Assembly (NCBI GenBank): GCA_040752115.1
Contig: JBFMFB010000008.1
Coordinates: 13,864 to 77,863, forward strand
Direction of reading: 5' to 3'
Length of the DNA: 64,000 nt
DNA from: JBFMFB01 sp040752115
GTDB lineage: Bacteria > Pseudomonadota > Gammaproteobacteria > Burkholderiales > Sulfuricellaceae
In this document: in pieces, positions 44,080 to 52,193 of the stretch
How positions within the stretch are numbered: the stretch's first letter is position 1
How the letters are laid out: every line of letters starts with the position of its first letter
Position numbers and translations under genes: made by a program
Notes under the pieces: generated by a model
Database searches by the model: none
What the model saw: the letters and a program-made list of their open reading frames with translations, nothing else
What the model was told of the DNA's origin: nothing

Positions 44080-44682
44080 CTACGGATTTTCGCGTAGCAA
44101 CACTTTCAAGTCGTGCGCCACCGCATCAGCACCCTGCCCGTAGCCAAGAAACAATCGAAGGCGGCCGGAGCGGTCGAACACGTAAGTACCGGCGGTATGG
44201 TCCATGGTATAGCCCGCTTCGGAGCCGGTCTGGCGTTTCTGGTAAAAAACGCGGAATTCCTTGGCAGTCGCGGCGGTTACGGCTGCATCCCCCCGCAATC
44301 CTAGAAAGCTCGGGTTGAAGGAAGGAACGTATTGCGCCAGCACGGCCTGCGTATCGCGCTCGGGATCCACCGTCGCGAACAATACCTGCACGTTCTGCGC
44401 GTCTGCGCCGAGCTGCCGGAGCGCCAACGCCATGTCCGCCAGCGTCGTCGGGCATACATCCGGGCAATGGGTGTAGCCGAAAAACAGCACCACCACTTTA
44501 CCTCTGAAGTCGGCCAGCCGGCGGGATTGACCAAGGTGGTCCGTGAGCGAGAAATCCTTGCCGTAGCTCGCACTGCTGATATCGCGAGCAAGAAACGGCT
44601 CGTGACCGGCATCACGTTTGCCGCCGCAGCCCAGCAGGGCCGCGCACAGCAGAATCATAGACAACAACGCGCGCTGATTCAT
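44080..44682 (-). CDS. SCO1/SenC copper-delivery lipoprotein
   Basis: A 200-residue lipoprotein (lipobox LLGC) with a thioredoxin fold. It has the copper-binding HCPDVCP motif and the distal His in YTMDHTAGTYV. It helps deliver copper to oxidases in the periplasm, in keeping with the nearby cbb3 cluster. It lies 22 nt upstream of fnr. Confidence 0.92.
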   Translation of the reverse strand: MNQRALLSMILLCAALLGCGGKRDAGHEPFLARDISSASYGKDFSLTDHLGQSRRLADFRGKVVVLFFGYTHCPDVCPTTLADMALALRQLGADAQNVQVLFATVDPERDTQAVLAQYVPSFNPSFLGLRGDAAVTAATAKEFRVFYQKRQTGSEAGYTMDHTAGTYVFDRSGRLRLFLGYGQGADAVAHDLKVLLRENP

Positions 44683-44731
44683 TTCCGGCCTCGGCCGCAG
44701 TTGCCTGCCTCGAAGCTTCGTCCGCCGGTGG

Positions 44732-45187
44732 TCAGTTGCCCAGCAACGCCCCCGGCAAATCGGACAGGCGATATTTCCCGGTTTTTACCGCTACGGCAAG
44801 TTTTTCCAGCGTCTGCTCGTGCAGCAGATCAATGATTTTCTCCTTGATCGGCTTCCACTTGAAGTGCATCGGACACGCGGTCTCATCGCTGCACACCTTC
44901 AGCCCCAGCACGCATTCGCGGGCAAAGCGGGCGCCTTCGGTGATCATCAGGATCTGCATCAGGTCGGTTTTCTCCGCGCCTTCCCGCAGGCAGAAACCGC
45001 CCAGCCGGCCGCGAAAGGAATAAAGCAGGTTGCCCTTGCTCAGGTTCTGCATGATTTTGGCCAGATAAGCAGGCGGAACGTTGAGGTGCTCGGCGATCTG
45101 CCGGTTCAAAACCGGCTCGCCCGGCGGCTGCGTGGCCACGTAAATAAGCGACTGAATGGCGTACTGACTGGTGCGTGACAAGATCAT
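44732..45187 (-). CDS. Rrf2-family Fe-S transcriptional regulator
   Basis: A 151-residue winged-helix regulator starting MILSRTSQYAIQSLIYVA. Three cysteines (Cys92, Cys99, Cys105, in ECVLGLKVCSDETACP) are placed nearly as in IscR and could bind an Fe-S cluster. It may sense oxygen, NO or iron. It sits between sco and bioD. The ATG at 45187 is chosen over a longer frame that starts in unconserved sequence. Confidence 0.88.
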   Translation of the reverse strand: MILSRTSQYAIQSLIYVATQPPGEPVLNRQIAEHLNVPPAYLAKIMQNLSKGNLLYSFRGRLGGFCLREGAEKTDLMQILMITEGARFARECVLGLKVCSDETACPMHFKWKPIKEKIIDLLHEQTLEKLAVAVKTGKYRLSDLPGALLGN

Positions 45188-45286
45188 GATCGGCCCGTTA
45201 CAAATCAGAGAGGTTGCAAGCGATGATTCTATCTTAAATTCCGCAAAAAAACCCCCTACTCCCGACAAATATCGCCAGCCCCACCC

Positions 45287-45970
45287 TCACTCCCAACGCA
45301 GCAACCGTTGTGCCTCTATCGAGCCCGCAACCTGCAACGGATCCGGCGCATCGCGATAGCCCACGACCCCGAGCAGGGGTGCGGCGATCCGCGCTTCCAG
45401 CGCCCGCACGTTTTCCTCGAAGGCCGCCATACCCGGATCGACCCGGTTGGCCACCCAGCCCGCCAGCGGGAGCTTCGCCGACCCGATCGCCTGCGCCGCG
45501 AGCAGAGCGTGATTGATGCATCCCAGCCGCATCCCCACCACCAGGATCACCGGCAGCTCAAGCAGCTTCGCCAGATCAGCGGTATCCTGCGCGTCGTTCA
45601 GCGGCACCTTGAAACCGCCCACACCCTCGACGATCACGATGTCCGCCAGCCGGCGCAAGCGTTCGCATGCTTCCCGGATGCGGGGCAGGTCGATCGTGAC
45701 GCCGGCCTGCGCCGCGGCGACGTGCGGCGCCACGGGGGGTGCGAACGCATAGGGGGAGACGAGTTCGAGCGGCGCTGCGACGGTGGACGCCGCCCGCAGC
45801 ATGTCCACGTCCCCCCAGCTCGGGACGCCAAGGCCGGTTTCGCAGCCGGCGGCGACCGGCTTCATGCCGACCGTGCTCTGTCCGGCGGCGGCGAAGGCGT
45901 GCAGCAACGCGCTGGCGATCAGGGTTTTGCCCACGCCAGTGTCGGTACCCGTGACGAAGAAGCCTGTCAT
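45287..45970 (-). CDS. bioD: Dethiobiotin synthetase
   Basis: A 227-residue ATP-dependent carboxylase that closes the ureido ring of dethiobiotin. The P-loop GTDTGVGKT at the N-terminus and VEGVGGFKVPLND are diagnostic. Its ATG overlaps the bioC stop. It is last in the bioB-F-H-C-D run. Confidence 0.95.
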   Translation of the reverse strand: MTGFFVTGTDTGVGKTLIASALLHAFAAAGQSTVGMKPVAAGCETGLGVPSWGDVDMLRAASTVAAPLELVSPYAFAPPVAPHVAAAQAGVTIDLPRIREACERLRRLADIVIVEGVGGFKVPLNDAQDTADLAKLLELPVILVVGMRLGCINHALLAAQAIGSAKLPLAGWVANRVDPGMAAFEENVRALEARIAAPLLGVVGYRDAPDPLQVAGSIEAQRLLRWE

Positions 45971-46863
45971 GACTTCCCGGCCCCATTGCGGCTTGCAAAC
46001 TGGATCACCTGCCCGCCGTCCGGCGTTCTCGGCGATGATATCTCCGGCTTCCATGCGTGGCCGTAGACCACTTCGTACGTCGCGGGCAGCTTGCCGTCCC
46101 GGCGCAGCGCCTCGTAATTGCGCTCCAGCCGATGCCACACGCCCTTGCCGAAAAGCCCGCGCTGACGCCCGCTGGTGGCATTGTGCGCCCCCAGCGCCTT
46201 CAGGTCGCGCATCAGGCTCCGCGCATCGCCGTAGGTCAGGGTGAAATGCTCCACATCCATCACCGGCGTGGCGAAGCCGGCGCGCACCAGCGCATCCCCG
46301 ATATCGTGCATGTCAAGGAAACGGCTGACGTGGGTGTGACCGTCCACGCCGGCGAACGCCTGGCGAAGTTCCTTCAGGGTGTCCGGGCCGAAGGTGCTGA
46401 ACATGAGCAGGCCATTCGGCGCCAGCACCCGGTGCATGCCGGCGAACGCGGCATCGAGATCGTTGCACCATTGCAGCGCGAGGTTGGACCAGATCATGTC
46501 CACGCTTCCGGCGCGCAGCGGCAGCCGCTCGATGTCCCCGCACACGTAGGCATCGCGCCCCGTCACCGGCCACAGCTTCCGCCACCAAGGGCCGGCGTCG
46601 CGCGCGGCTTTCAGCATGGAGCGGGCGATATCCAGCGACACCACCTGCGCCTTGCCGTAGCGCCCATGCAGCAGGCGGCTGGCGTAGCCCGTTCCGGAGC
46701 CGGCGTCCAAGATGACTTGCGGCTCGTAGCGAATGTATTGCAGCCGCTCCGCCATGCGCTCGCCCACCGTGCGCTGCAGCACCGCCGCCCGGTCGTAGGT
46801 CGCTGCCGCGCGTTCGAACGAGCGCCGCACCAGCCGTTTGTCGATCAGGAATTCATCGTTCAT
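45967..46863 (-). CDS. bioC: Malonyl-[ACP] O-methyltransferase
   Basis: A 298-residue SAM methyltransferase that starts pimeloyl synthesis by methylating malonyl-ACP. It has SFERAAATYDRAAVLQ near the N-terminus, SAM motif ILDAGSGTGYASRLL and SNLALQWCNDL. bioH overlaps its start by 11 nt, and bioD overlaps its end. Confidence 0.94.
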   Translation of the reverse strand: MNDEFLIDKRLVRRSFERAAATYDRAAVLQRTVGERMAERLQYIRYEPQVILDAGSGTGYASRLLHGRYGKAQVVSLDIARSMLKAARDAGPWWRKLWPVTGRDAYVCGDIERLPLRAGSVDMIWSNLALQWCNDLDAAFAGMHRVLAPNGLLMFSTFGPDTLKELRQAFAGVDGHTHVSRFLDMHDIGDALVRAGFATPVMDVEHFTLTYGDARSLMRDLKALGAHNATSGRQRGLFGKGVWHRLERNYEALRRDGKLPATYEVVYGHAWKPEISSPRTPDGGQVIQFASRNGAGKS

Positions 46864-47620
46864 CGAAAAAATCCGTGACCACCCGCAGGAATTCCTGCGG
46901 GTGGGATAAGAAGGGTGCGTGAGCGCAGCCCGGAATGATCTCCAGCCGCGCCTGCGGCAGATTCTGCGCCAGCCATCGCGCGGCGCCCGCCGGCGCCAGC
47001 GTGTCGTGCGCGCCGTGCAGCACCAGGGCCGGCGTCCGCAGCGCCGCGACTTCGGCGCGCAGATCGCTCTCCAGCAGAATCCCGAGCCCCGCCTGCAATA
47101 CTTTGGGGGCGGGCTGCCCCCGCGCGAATAGGCTTTCGCGCAGGCGCTTCATCACCGCCCGCGCCACCTCGCCGCTGCGCGCCTGCAGCGACAAAAAACG
47201 CAGCAGCGTGGCGGCGTAATCCTGCTCCAGGCTCGCGGCGAAGTCCCGCAGCACCTGCGGTTCGATGCCGTGCGGCCAGTCCGCGCGCTGCGCGAAACAG
47301 GGCGTGGCGCCCACCAGCGCCAGCCGCTCGACCTGGGCCGGGTAGCGGAGCGCCCAGGCAAGGGCGACCTGCCCGCCCAGCGACCAGCCGCAAACATGAA
47401 CCCGCGTCGGCAATGCCTGCGCCAGCTCGTGGACGATTTCCTCCAGCGTGTAGGGATCGCAGGCGGGACTCGAGCCGTATCCCGGCAAATCGACCGCGTG
47501 GACGCGAAAGCGGCGAGCCAGCCCGTCACGCACGCCGTCCCACACCCCGCCGTGCATGCCCCAGCCATGGAGGAGCGCAAGGTCGGGGCCGTTACCGCAG
47601 GTTTCGATATGCAAATTCAC
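46853..47620 (-). CDS. bioH: Pimeloyl-[ACP] methyl ester esterase
   Basis: A 255-residue alpha/beta-hydrolase that removes the methyl group added by BioC. Residues visible are the nucleophile in CGWSLGGQVAL, Asp in HGAHDTLAP and His in GCAHAPFLSHP. The GTG at 47620 gives the E. coli length. It lacks a clear ribosome site, and a repeat lies just upstream. Confidence 0.92.
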   Translation of the reverse strand: MNLHIETCGNGPDLALLHGWGMHGGVWDGVRDGLARRFRVHAVDLPGYGSSPACDPYTLEEIVHELAQALPTRVHVCGWSLGGQVALAWALRYPAQVERLALVGATPCFAQRADWPHGIEPQVLRDFAASLEQDYAATLLRFLSLQARSGEVARAVMKRLRESLFARGQPAPKVLQAGLGILLESDLRAEVAALRTPALVLHGAHDTLAPAGAARWLAQNLPQARLEIIPGCAHAPFLSHPQEFLRVVTDFFDER

Positions 47621-47639
47621 GACAGATACCGCAGTTCGT

Positions 47640-47709
47640 TCATCGCCAAGACGCAAGGCGCACGCAGAAACTTGCGATGTTCCTCTGCGCCCCCGCGTCT
47701 CTGCGGTTA
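47640..47709. repeat. Intergenic repeat with CGCAGAGACGC-type units
   Basis: Between bioF and bioH. On the minus strand it reads ACCGCAGAGACGC, then GGCGCAGAGG, with a partly complementary half (CGCCAAGACGCAAGGCGC) at 47644-47661. From memory, such imperfect dyads recur between genes in many bacteria. Confidence 0.6.
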
Positions 47710-47725
47710 AAGATGCCTGCCAGCT

Positions 47726-48898
47726 TCACCGTGCACCTTCGATCCGGCCGAGCGCCTCGACCAGACGATCTACATCCTCAACCGCATGCGCCGCGGAAAG
47801 CGAGATCCGCAGCCGCGCCTGCCCTTTCGGCACGGTCGGCGGGCGGATGGCCGGCACCCAGATTCCCTGCTCCAGCAGCGCCTCGGCAACCGCGACGGCC
47901 TCCTCGTTTCCGCCGACCACGATCGGCTGGATCGGGGTTTCGGACGGCATCAGGCGCCAGCGCGACCGGCCCAGCCCGCTTTTCAGCCGCCCGATCAAAT
48001 CCGCCAGCCGCTGCCGCCGCCAGCCCTCCTCCCGGATCAGCCGCAGGCTTTCGATCAACGACGCGGCCAGCATCGGCGGCGCGGCGGTGGTGTAAACGTA
48101 GGTGCGGGCGCGCTGCACCAAGGTCTGGATCAGTTCCGGCGAGCCCGCCACGAATGCGCCCGACACGCCCGCCGCCTTGCCCAGCGTCGCCATGTAAATG
48201 ATTCTGGAGGAGTGGAGGGTGAGGGGCGAGGAGAAATGCTCCAGCACGCCACGCCCGCCCGGCCCCAGCACGCCAAAACCGTGGGCGTCGTCCAGCATCA
48301 GCCAGGCGTCGTATTTTTCGCACAGCCGCAGCAGCTCCGGCACCGGCGCGATGTCGCCGTCCATGCTGAACACTGCATCTGCCGCCACCAGCTTGCGCCG
48401 CGCTTTGGAGCGGGCCAGCATGCCTTCCAGCGCGGCGAGATCGCCGTGCGGGTAGCGCTGCATCCCCGCCCGCGACAGCAGCGCCGCGTCATTGAGCGAG
48501 GCATGGTTGAGCCGGTCGGCGAATACCGCGTCGCTGCGCCCCAGCAGCGCGGCAATCACGCCCAGGTTGGCCATGTAGCCGGTGGAGAAGAGCAATGCCG
48601 CCGGCAGGCCGACAAAGTCCGCCAGCCCGGCCTCCAGCTCGTGATGGGCCGCACTGTGGCCGCTCACCAGATGAGAAGCGCCGCTGCCGACGCCATACCG
48701 CGCCGCCCCTTCCTGTGCCGCCCGGATCAGGGCCGGATGGCTGGCGAGCCCGAGGTAATCGTTGCTGCAGAACGACAGGCAATCGCGGCCGTCCACCGTA
48801 ACACGGGCGCCCTGGGCACTTTCCAGCACGCGCCGGCGCCGCAGCAGGGCCTGCTGCCGGAGCTGCGCCAGTTCGTCGGAAAGGTGGAGAAAGGACAT
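47726..48898 (-). CDS. bioF: 8-amino-7-oxononanoate synthase
   Basis: A 390-residue PLP enzyme that joins pimeloyl-ACP and alanine. It has FCSNDYLGLASHPAL, GSGASHLVSGHSAAHHELE, LDDAHGFGVLG, and the PLP lysine in ATLGKAAGVSGAF. It is located between bioB and bioH. Confidence 0.96.
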   Translation of the reverse strand: MSFLHLSDELAQLRQQALLRRRRVLESAQGARVTVDGRDCLSFCSNDYLGLASHPALIRAAQEGAARYGVGSGASHLVSGHSAAHHELEAGLADFVGLPAALLFSTGYMANLGVIAALLGRSDAVFADRLNHASLNDAALLSRAGMQRYPHGDLAALEGMLARSKARRKLVAADAVFSMDGDIAPVPELLRLCEKYDAWLMLDDAHGFGVLGPGGRGVLEHFSSPLTLHSSRIIYMATLGKAAGVSGAFVAGSPELIQTLVQRARTYVYTTAAPPMLAASLIESLRLIREEGWRRQRLADLIGRLKSGLGRSRWRLMPSETPIQPIVVGGNEEAVAVAEALLEQGIWVPAIRPPTVPKGQARLRISLSAAHAVEDVDRLVEALGRIEGAR

Positions 48899-48900
48899 GG

Positions 48901-48960
48901 GACAGGATTAACGGGATTTCTCAGGATTTACAGGACAGGAAATCACGTCCATCCCGAAAA
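48901..48960. repeat. Intergenic repeat with AGGATT(T) units
   Basis: Between bioB and bioF. It consists of ACAGGATTAACGGGATTTCT, CAGGATTTACAGGAC and then a partly inverted ATCCCGAAAATCC. It is a third type of short intergenic repeat in this window. Confidence 0.55.
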
Positions 48961-48974
48961 TCCAGTCTATGGCA

Positions 48975-49964
48975 TTAGCCCTGACTTTGAGCAGCCTCGG
49001 CGCGGATGCCGAGCTTGTCGAACAGCTTGAGGTCGGACTCGGTGGTCGGGTTGCTCACGGTCAGCAGCTTCTCGCCGTAGAAGATCGAATTCGCGCCGGC
49101 CAGAAAACACAAGGCTTGCAGGGCTTCCGGCATCTGCTGCCGCCCGGCGGAAAGGCGGACGTAGCTCTGCGGCATGGTGATGCGGGCGACCGCGACGGTG
49201 CGCACGAACTCGAACGGATCGAGCGCTTCCGTGCCGAACAGGGGCGTGCCCTCGGCCTGCACCAGCAGATTGATCGGCACCGAATCCGGCACCGGGTCGA
49301 GATTCGCCAGCTGGACGATCAGCGCGGCGCGCTGCCGGCGGTTTTCGCCCATGCCCACAATGCCGCCGCTGCACACGCGAATGCCGGTCCTGCGCACCTT
49401 TTCCAGCGTATCCAGGCGGTCCTGCAGGGTGTGGGTGGTGATCACCTCGCCGTAGAATTCCGGCGCGGTGTCGAGATTATGGTTGTAGTAGTTGAGGCCG
49501 GCTTCCGCCAGCTGCTCGGCCTGCCCCTCGCGCAGCATGCCCAGCGTCACGCAGGTTTCCAGGCCCAGCTCGCGCACCGCCCGGATCATGTCGAGCACCG
49601 GCGCGAGATCCTTCTCCTTGGGCCCGCGCCAGGCGGCGCCCATGCAGAAGCGGGTCGCACCGCGCGCCTTGGCGGCGCGGGCCTGGGTGACCACCGTTTC
49701 CAGCGGCAGCATCTCTTCCTTCTCGACGCGGGTCTTGTGCCGCGCCGACTGCGAACAGTAGCCGCAATCCTCGGAACAGCCGCCGGTCTTGATCGAAAGC
49801 AGGGTGCTCACCTGCACTGCGTTGGGGTCGAAGTTCTGCCGATGCACGGTTTGCGCCCGGAACATCAGATCGTTAAACGGCAGCGAAAAGAGCGCCTCTG
49901 CGGCCTCCACCGTCCAGCGTGCGGCGGCCGGGCGCTTCGTCTCAGTGCTTGCTGCGTGACTCAT
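48975..49964 (-). CDS. bioB: Biotin synthase
   Basis: A 329-residue radical SAM enzyme that inserts sulfur into dethiobiotin. The SAM cluster motif is GGCSEDCGYCSQS; VCSGGIVGMGE and SANLDPVP-like segments follow (LANLDPVPDSVP). It is first in the bioB-F-H-C-D run. It has a consensus promoter upstream, overlaid by a palindrome. Confidence 0.97.
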   Translation of the reverse strand: MSHAASTETKRPAAARWTVEAAEALFSLPFNDLMFRAQTVHRQNFDPNAVQVSTLLSIKTGGCSEDCGYCSQSARHKTRVEKEEMLPLETVVTQARAAKARGATRFCMGAAWRGPKEKDLAPVLDMIRAVRELGLETCVTLGMLREGQAEQLAEAGLNYYNHNLDTAPEFYGEVITTHTLQDRLDTLEKVRRTGIRVCSGGIVGMGENRRQRAALIVQLANLDPVPDSVPINLLVQAEGTPLFGTEALDPFEFVRTVAVARITMPQSYVRLSAGRQQMPEALQALCFLAGANSIFYGEKLLTVSNPTTESDLKLFDKLGIRAEAAQSQG

Positions 49965-50098
49965 GTAATGTCTCCTCGATCACCCAACCACGATGCTGGC
50001 CGGGTTGAATATTTTTTGCCGCAGACTGCGACTGCCCGGCGGAAATGACTTTTTCGGCTTTCACGACGGCAGCGTCCCCCACCCGGCTCTCTCTCAAT

Positions 50099-50149
50099 GT
50101 AAAATTTGCGCGAATAATCACGGATTCGCGCGCACTTGTCAAATTTTAC
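50099..50149 (-). promoter_or_regulatory. bioB promoter with overlapping palindromic operator
   Basis: On the minus strand: -35 TTGACA (complement of 50137-50142), a 17-nt spacer, and -10 GATTAT (50114-50119). The inverted repeat GCGCGAAT-N8-ATTCGCGC (50108-50131) covers the -10 and most of the spacer. A second, outer pair GTAAAATTTG (50099-50108) and CAAATTTTAC (50140-50149) frames it. It does not resemble the BirA box. Confidence 0.6.
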
Positions 50150-50837
50150 CGCGCCGTTTTTGAACATCTGGTCAAAAATTGCCCAGTCATTCCCGCAGGA
50201 TTGCCTCCTGTGCGGCGCTGCCTGCGGCAATACGCGCCTTTGCGCCGCTTGTCGTGCAAGCCTGCCCCACCACACGGCATCCTGCTGCCCACGATGCGCC
50301 CTGCCCACGCCCGACGGCCACATCTGCGGTCAATGCCTGAAGCAGCCGCCGGCCTTCGACCGAACCCTGGCCGCCTTCAGCTACGCTTTTCCGGCAGATG
50401 CGCTGGTTCAGGCGCTGAAGTACCGCCACAACCTGGCTGCCGCTTCCGTCCTGGCGGAGCCGCTGGCCGAACTGGCCCGGGCGCAGCCCCGGCCGGATCT
50501 GCTCGTCCCCATGCCGCTGCATTCCTCCCGACTGCGCGAACGCGGCTTCAATCAGTCAATCGAACTGACGCGGATCGTCGCGAAAACGCTCGATCTTCCG
50601 CTGGCTCCGGACGCGTGCGAGCGCACCCGCGCCACCGCACCGCAGGTCTCGCTCCCTATAGACGAACGGGCAAAAAACCTGCGTGGGGCATTCGCCGGCC
50701 GCATGGATCTGACGGGAAAAAAGGTGGCCATTCTGGACGATGTCATGACCACCGGCGCCACCCTGAACGAACTGGCCCGCACCCTGCGCCGGGCGGGTGC
50801 TGCGGAAATCAGCGCCTGGGTCGTGGCACGGGCCTAG
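50136..50837 (+). CDS. comF: ComF family phosphoribosyltransferase-like protein
   Basis: A protein of up to 233 residues, with two N-terminal Cys-rich zinc knuckles (CLLCGAACG, CAAC, CCPRC, CGQC) and a type I phosphoribosyltransferase domain with VAILDDVMTTGATL. Homologs are needed for DNA uptake. The start is uncertain: only TTG codons (50136, 50160) are available, without a clear ribosome site. It is divergent from bioB. Confidence 0.85.
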   Translation: MSNFTAPFLNIWSKIAQSFPQDCLLCGAACGNTRLCAACRASLPHHTASCCPRCALPTPDGHICGQCLKQPPAFDRTLAAFSYAFPADALVQALKYRHNLAAASVLAEPLAELARAQPRPDLLVPMPLHSSRLRERGFNQSIELTRIVAKTLDLPLAPDACERTRATAPQVSLPIDERAKNLRGAFAGRMDLTGKKVAILDDVMTTGATLNELARTLRRAGAAEISAWVVARA

Positions 50838-50915
50838 GAGCCAAGAAAGCTCTTTTGGCCACGGATGAACACAAATAAGGTGCGCCACAAGCGCAAGAAT
50901 AGCGGAGAGAGTGCG

Positions 50916-50935
50916 TTAATGCAAGACCTGACCCC
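50916..50935 (-). repeat. GGGGTCAG-type string, left copy
   Basis: On the minus strand it begins GGGGTCAGGTCTTGCATTAA. It faces away from the unknown secreted-protein gene at 51043-51933 and is inverted relative to the similar string at 52018-52047. I recall such strings near small transposase genes, but no transposase is present. Confidence 0.45.
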
Positions 50936-50940
50936 TCGTC

Positions 50941-51000
50941 TCTCTGGTCGCTGTAAACTGCTTTGGAAAGTTTTGCGTCGATAACGAGATTGGTTGCCAT
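50941..51000 (-). pseudogene. Possible antitoxin (VapB-like) N-terminal remnant
   Basis: The ATG at 51000 has a GGAGAAC site and starts MATNLVIDAKLSKAVYSDQ, which resembles the first strand and helix of VapB-type antitoxins. The frame then enters the GGGGTCAG string and no toxin gene follows, so this is at most a fragment. The identity rests on about ten residues. Confidence 0.3.
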
Positions 51001-51042
51001 GGTTGTTCTCCCTGCCGTTTGGCCGGTCTATGCAAAAATTGT

Positions 51043-51933
51043 TTATTGTTGGCGCAGGATGCGCAGTTGCTCGAAGAACCCTTGGCTGCGGGCGGTGGCT
51101 GCGGCTTTTACCTTCTCGTAAAACTTCTCCGGCAGCCAGATCACGTGGGCGTAGTCTTCCGGCACACTCCTTTCTCCATGCTTGCGCTCATCGCCACGTT
51201 TGTTTGAAACAATCGCAAACTGGCGGATATTCAGCGGCTCCATGCGCGGGTTGTCAAAGCTGCCCAGGCCGGGGTGATCCTGCAACACCAGAAGATCCAG
51301 CCCTTTCGCCCATTCGGCGCGGTAGCTCCATTCCGAAAGGCGCGTGATCGGCCATTTGCCCTTGCCCTCGTGTACGCCGACCAGCGCGAAGTAGTTGCCG
51401 TGGTCAAAGTCGTTATAAGGATTCTCAAAATGAGGAATCTTGCCTGGCGGGAGCTTGTACTCCCCAGTCTTGTATTTTCTTGAGCGGATAAAACGTTCTT
51501 TAATGGAAATATGCCAGCCCGCATCGTCCCGACTGCCATCGTAAAATTTGATATCTGGATTGGTTGCTGGCAGGTTGAGGTCGGAGCGCAAAAAAATATC
51601 GAAGCGCAACTCGTGGTCGCCCGAACAAGCCTCCTTGCCGTCGATGACCGCGCAGCGGTCCGAGCCGCCCGTGCTCGTGCTCATGCGAAAAGCGATCGCC
51701 TCCGCGCCTTTCAACCCCTCGTCCACGAACTCCGGCGGCATGCAGAAGCGCTTGGCAAATTCCGGCGTTACTACCCATAGGTATTTGTCGTGCGAGTAGT
51801 TCTTGCGCCCCGCGCGCGGGCCGTTGTAATAGCCATCGGCGCAGCTTTCCTCCGGCGGTGGCGCCTTCTCGGCATGTGCGCCGGAAATATTCAGCAGCAC
51901 ACTAAGGACTAAAAGGATCAATATATTTCTCAT
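51043..51933 (-). CDS. Secreted protein of unknown function
   Basis: A 296-residue protein with a signal peptide (MRNILILLVLSVLLNISGAHA). It has four cysteines in the mature part (SCADGYY, RFCMPPE, RCAVIDGKEAC), which could form two disulfides. It has no recognised domain. Base composition is less GC-rich than that of the neighbours. It lies between a possible antitoxin remnant and decayed genes, each side marked by a GGGGTCAG string. Confidence 0.7.
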   Translation of the reverse strand: MRNILILLVLSVLLNISGAHAEKAPPPEESCADGYYNGPRAGRKNYSHDKYLWVVTPEFAKRFCMPPEFVDEGLKGAEAIAFRMSTSTGGSDRCAVIDGKEACSGDHELRFDIFLRSDLNLPATNPDIKFYDGSRDDAGWHISIKERFIRSRKYKTGEYKLPPGKIPHFENPYNDFDHGNYFALVGVHEGKGKWPITRLSEWSYRAEWAKGLDLLVLQDHPGLGSFDNPRMEPLNIRQFAIVSNKRGDERKHGERSVPEDYAHVIWLPEKFYEKVKAAATARSQGFFEQLRILRQQ

Positions 51934-52017
51934 GCTGCCCTCTTCTCACTAAACCAATCACCATCATTCGCCGCACCTCGCTGCCCGCTGCGGTGCTTGA
52001 AGCCGTCGCAAGCTAAA

Positions 52018-52047
52018 GGGGTCAGCTTCCCATTAATTTTTTGCATT
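52018..52047 (+). repeat. GGGGTCAG-type string, right copy
   Basis: It begins GGGGTCAGCTTCCCATTAAT and continues TTTTTTGCATT. It shares the first eight bases and the GCATT ending with the string at 50916-50935, in inverted orientation. The rest of 51934-52081 shows nothing else. Confidence 0.45.
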
Positions 52048-52081
52048 TCTCATTTCCTGTTCAAAATTCAAGCCAAGGGGA

Positions 52082-52189
52082 TCACCCATTAGTCGCGCCG
52101 CCCATGCGTTTTTCCGGCAGCACGTCGAAGCGGGCGACGCTCGCCGCCAGCTTGTCCGAGAAGAAATGGCTTTCCACGCAGCCGATCAT
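52082..52189 (-). pseudogene. Internal fragment of a second GNAT acetyltransferase
   Basis: The 35 codons MIGCVESHFFSDKLAASVAR to LPEKRMGG align with residues 66-98 or so of the intact GNAT gene 460 nt upstream (LVGSIERHLYADQPVATVVA to LPEKRSTG). The N-terminal half and the acetyl-CoA loop are missing. It is fused just after the truncated WD40-like gene, so it is the remnant of a duplicated or imported gene. Confidence 0.65.
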
Positions 52190-52193
52190 GCCG

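Noticed and set aside
50099..50149. BirA-type operator for bioB
   Set aside because: The palindrome arms do not match TTGTAAACC-like half sites, so it was described as an unassigned operator instead.
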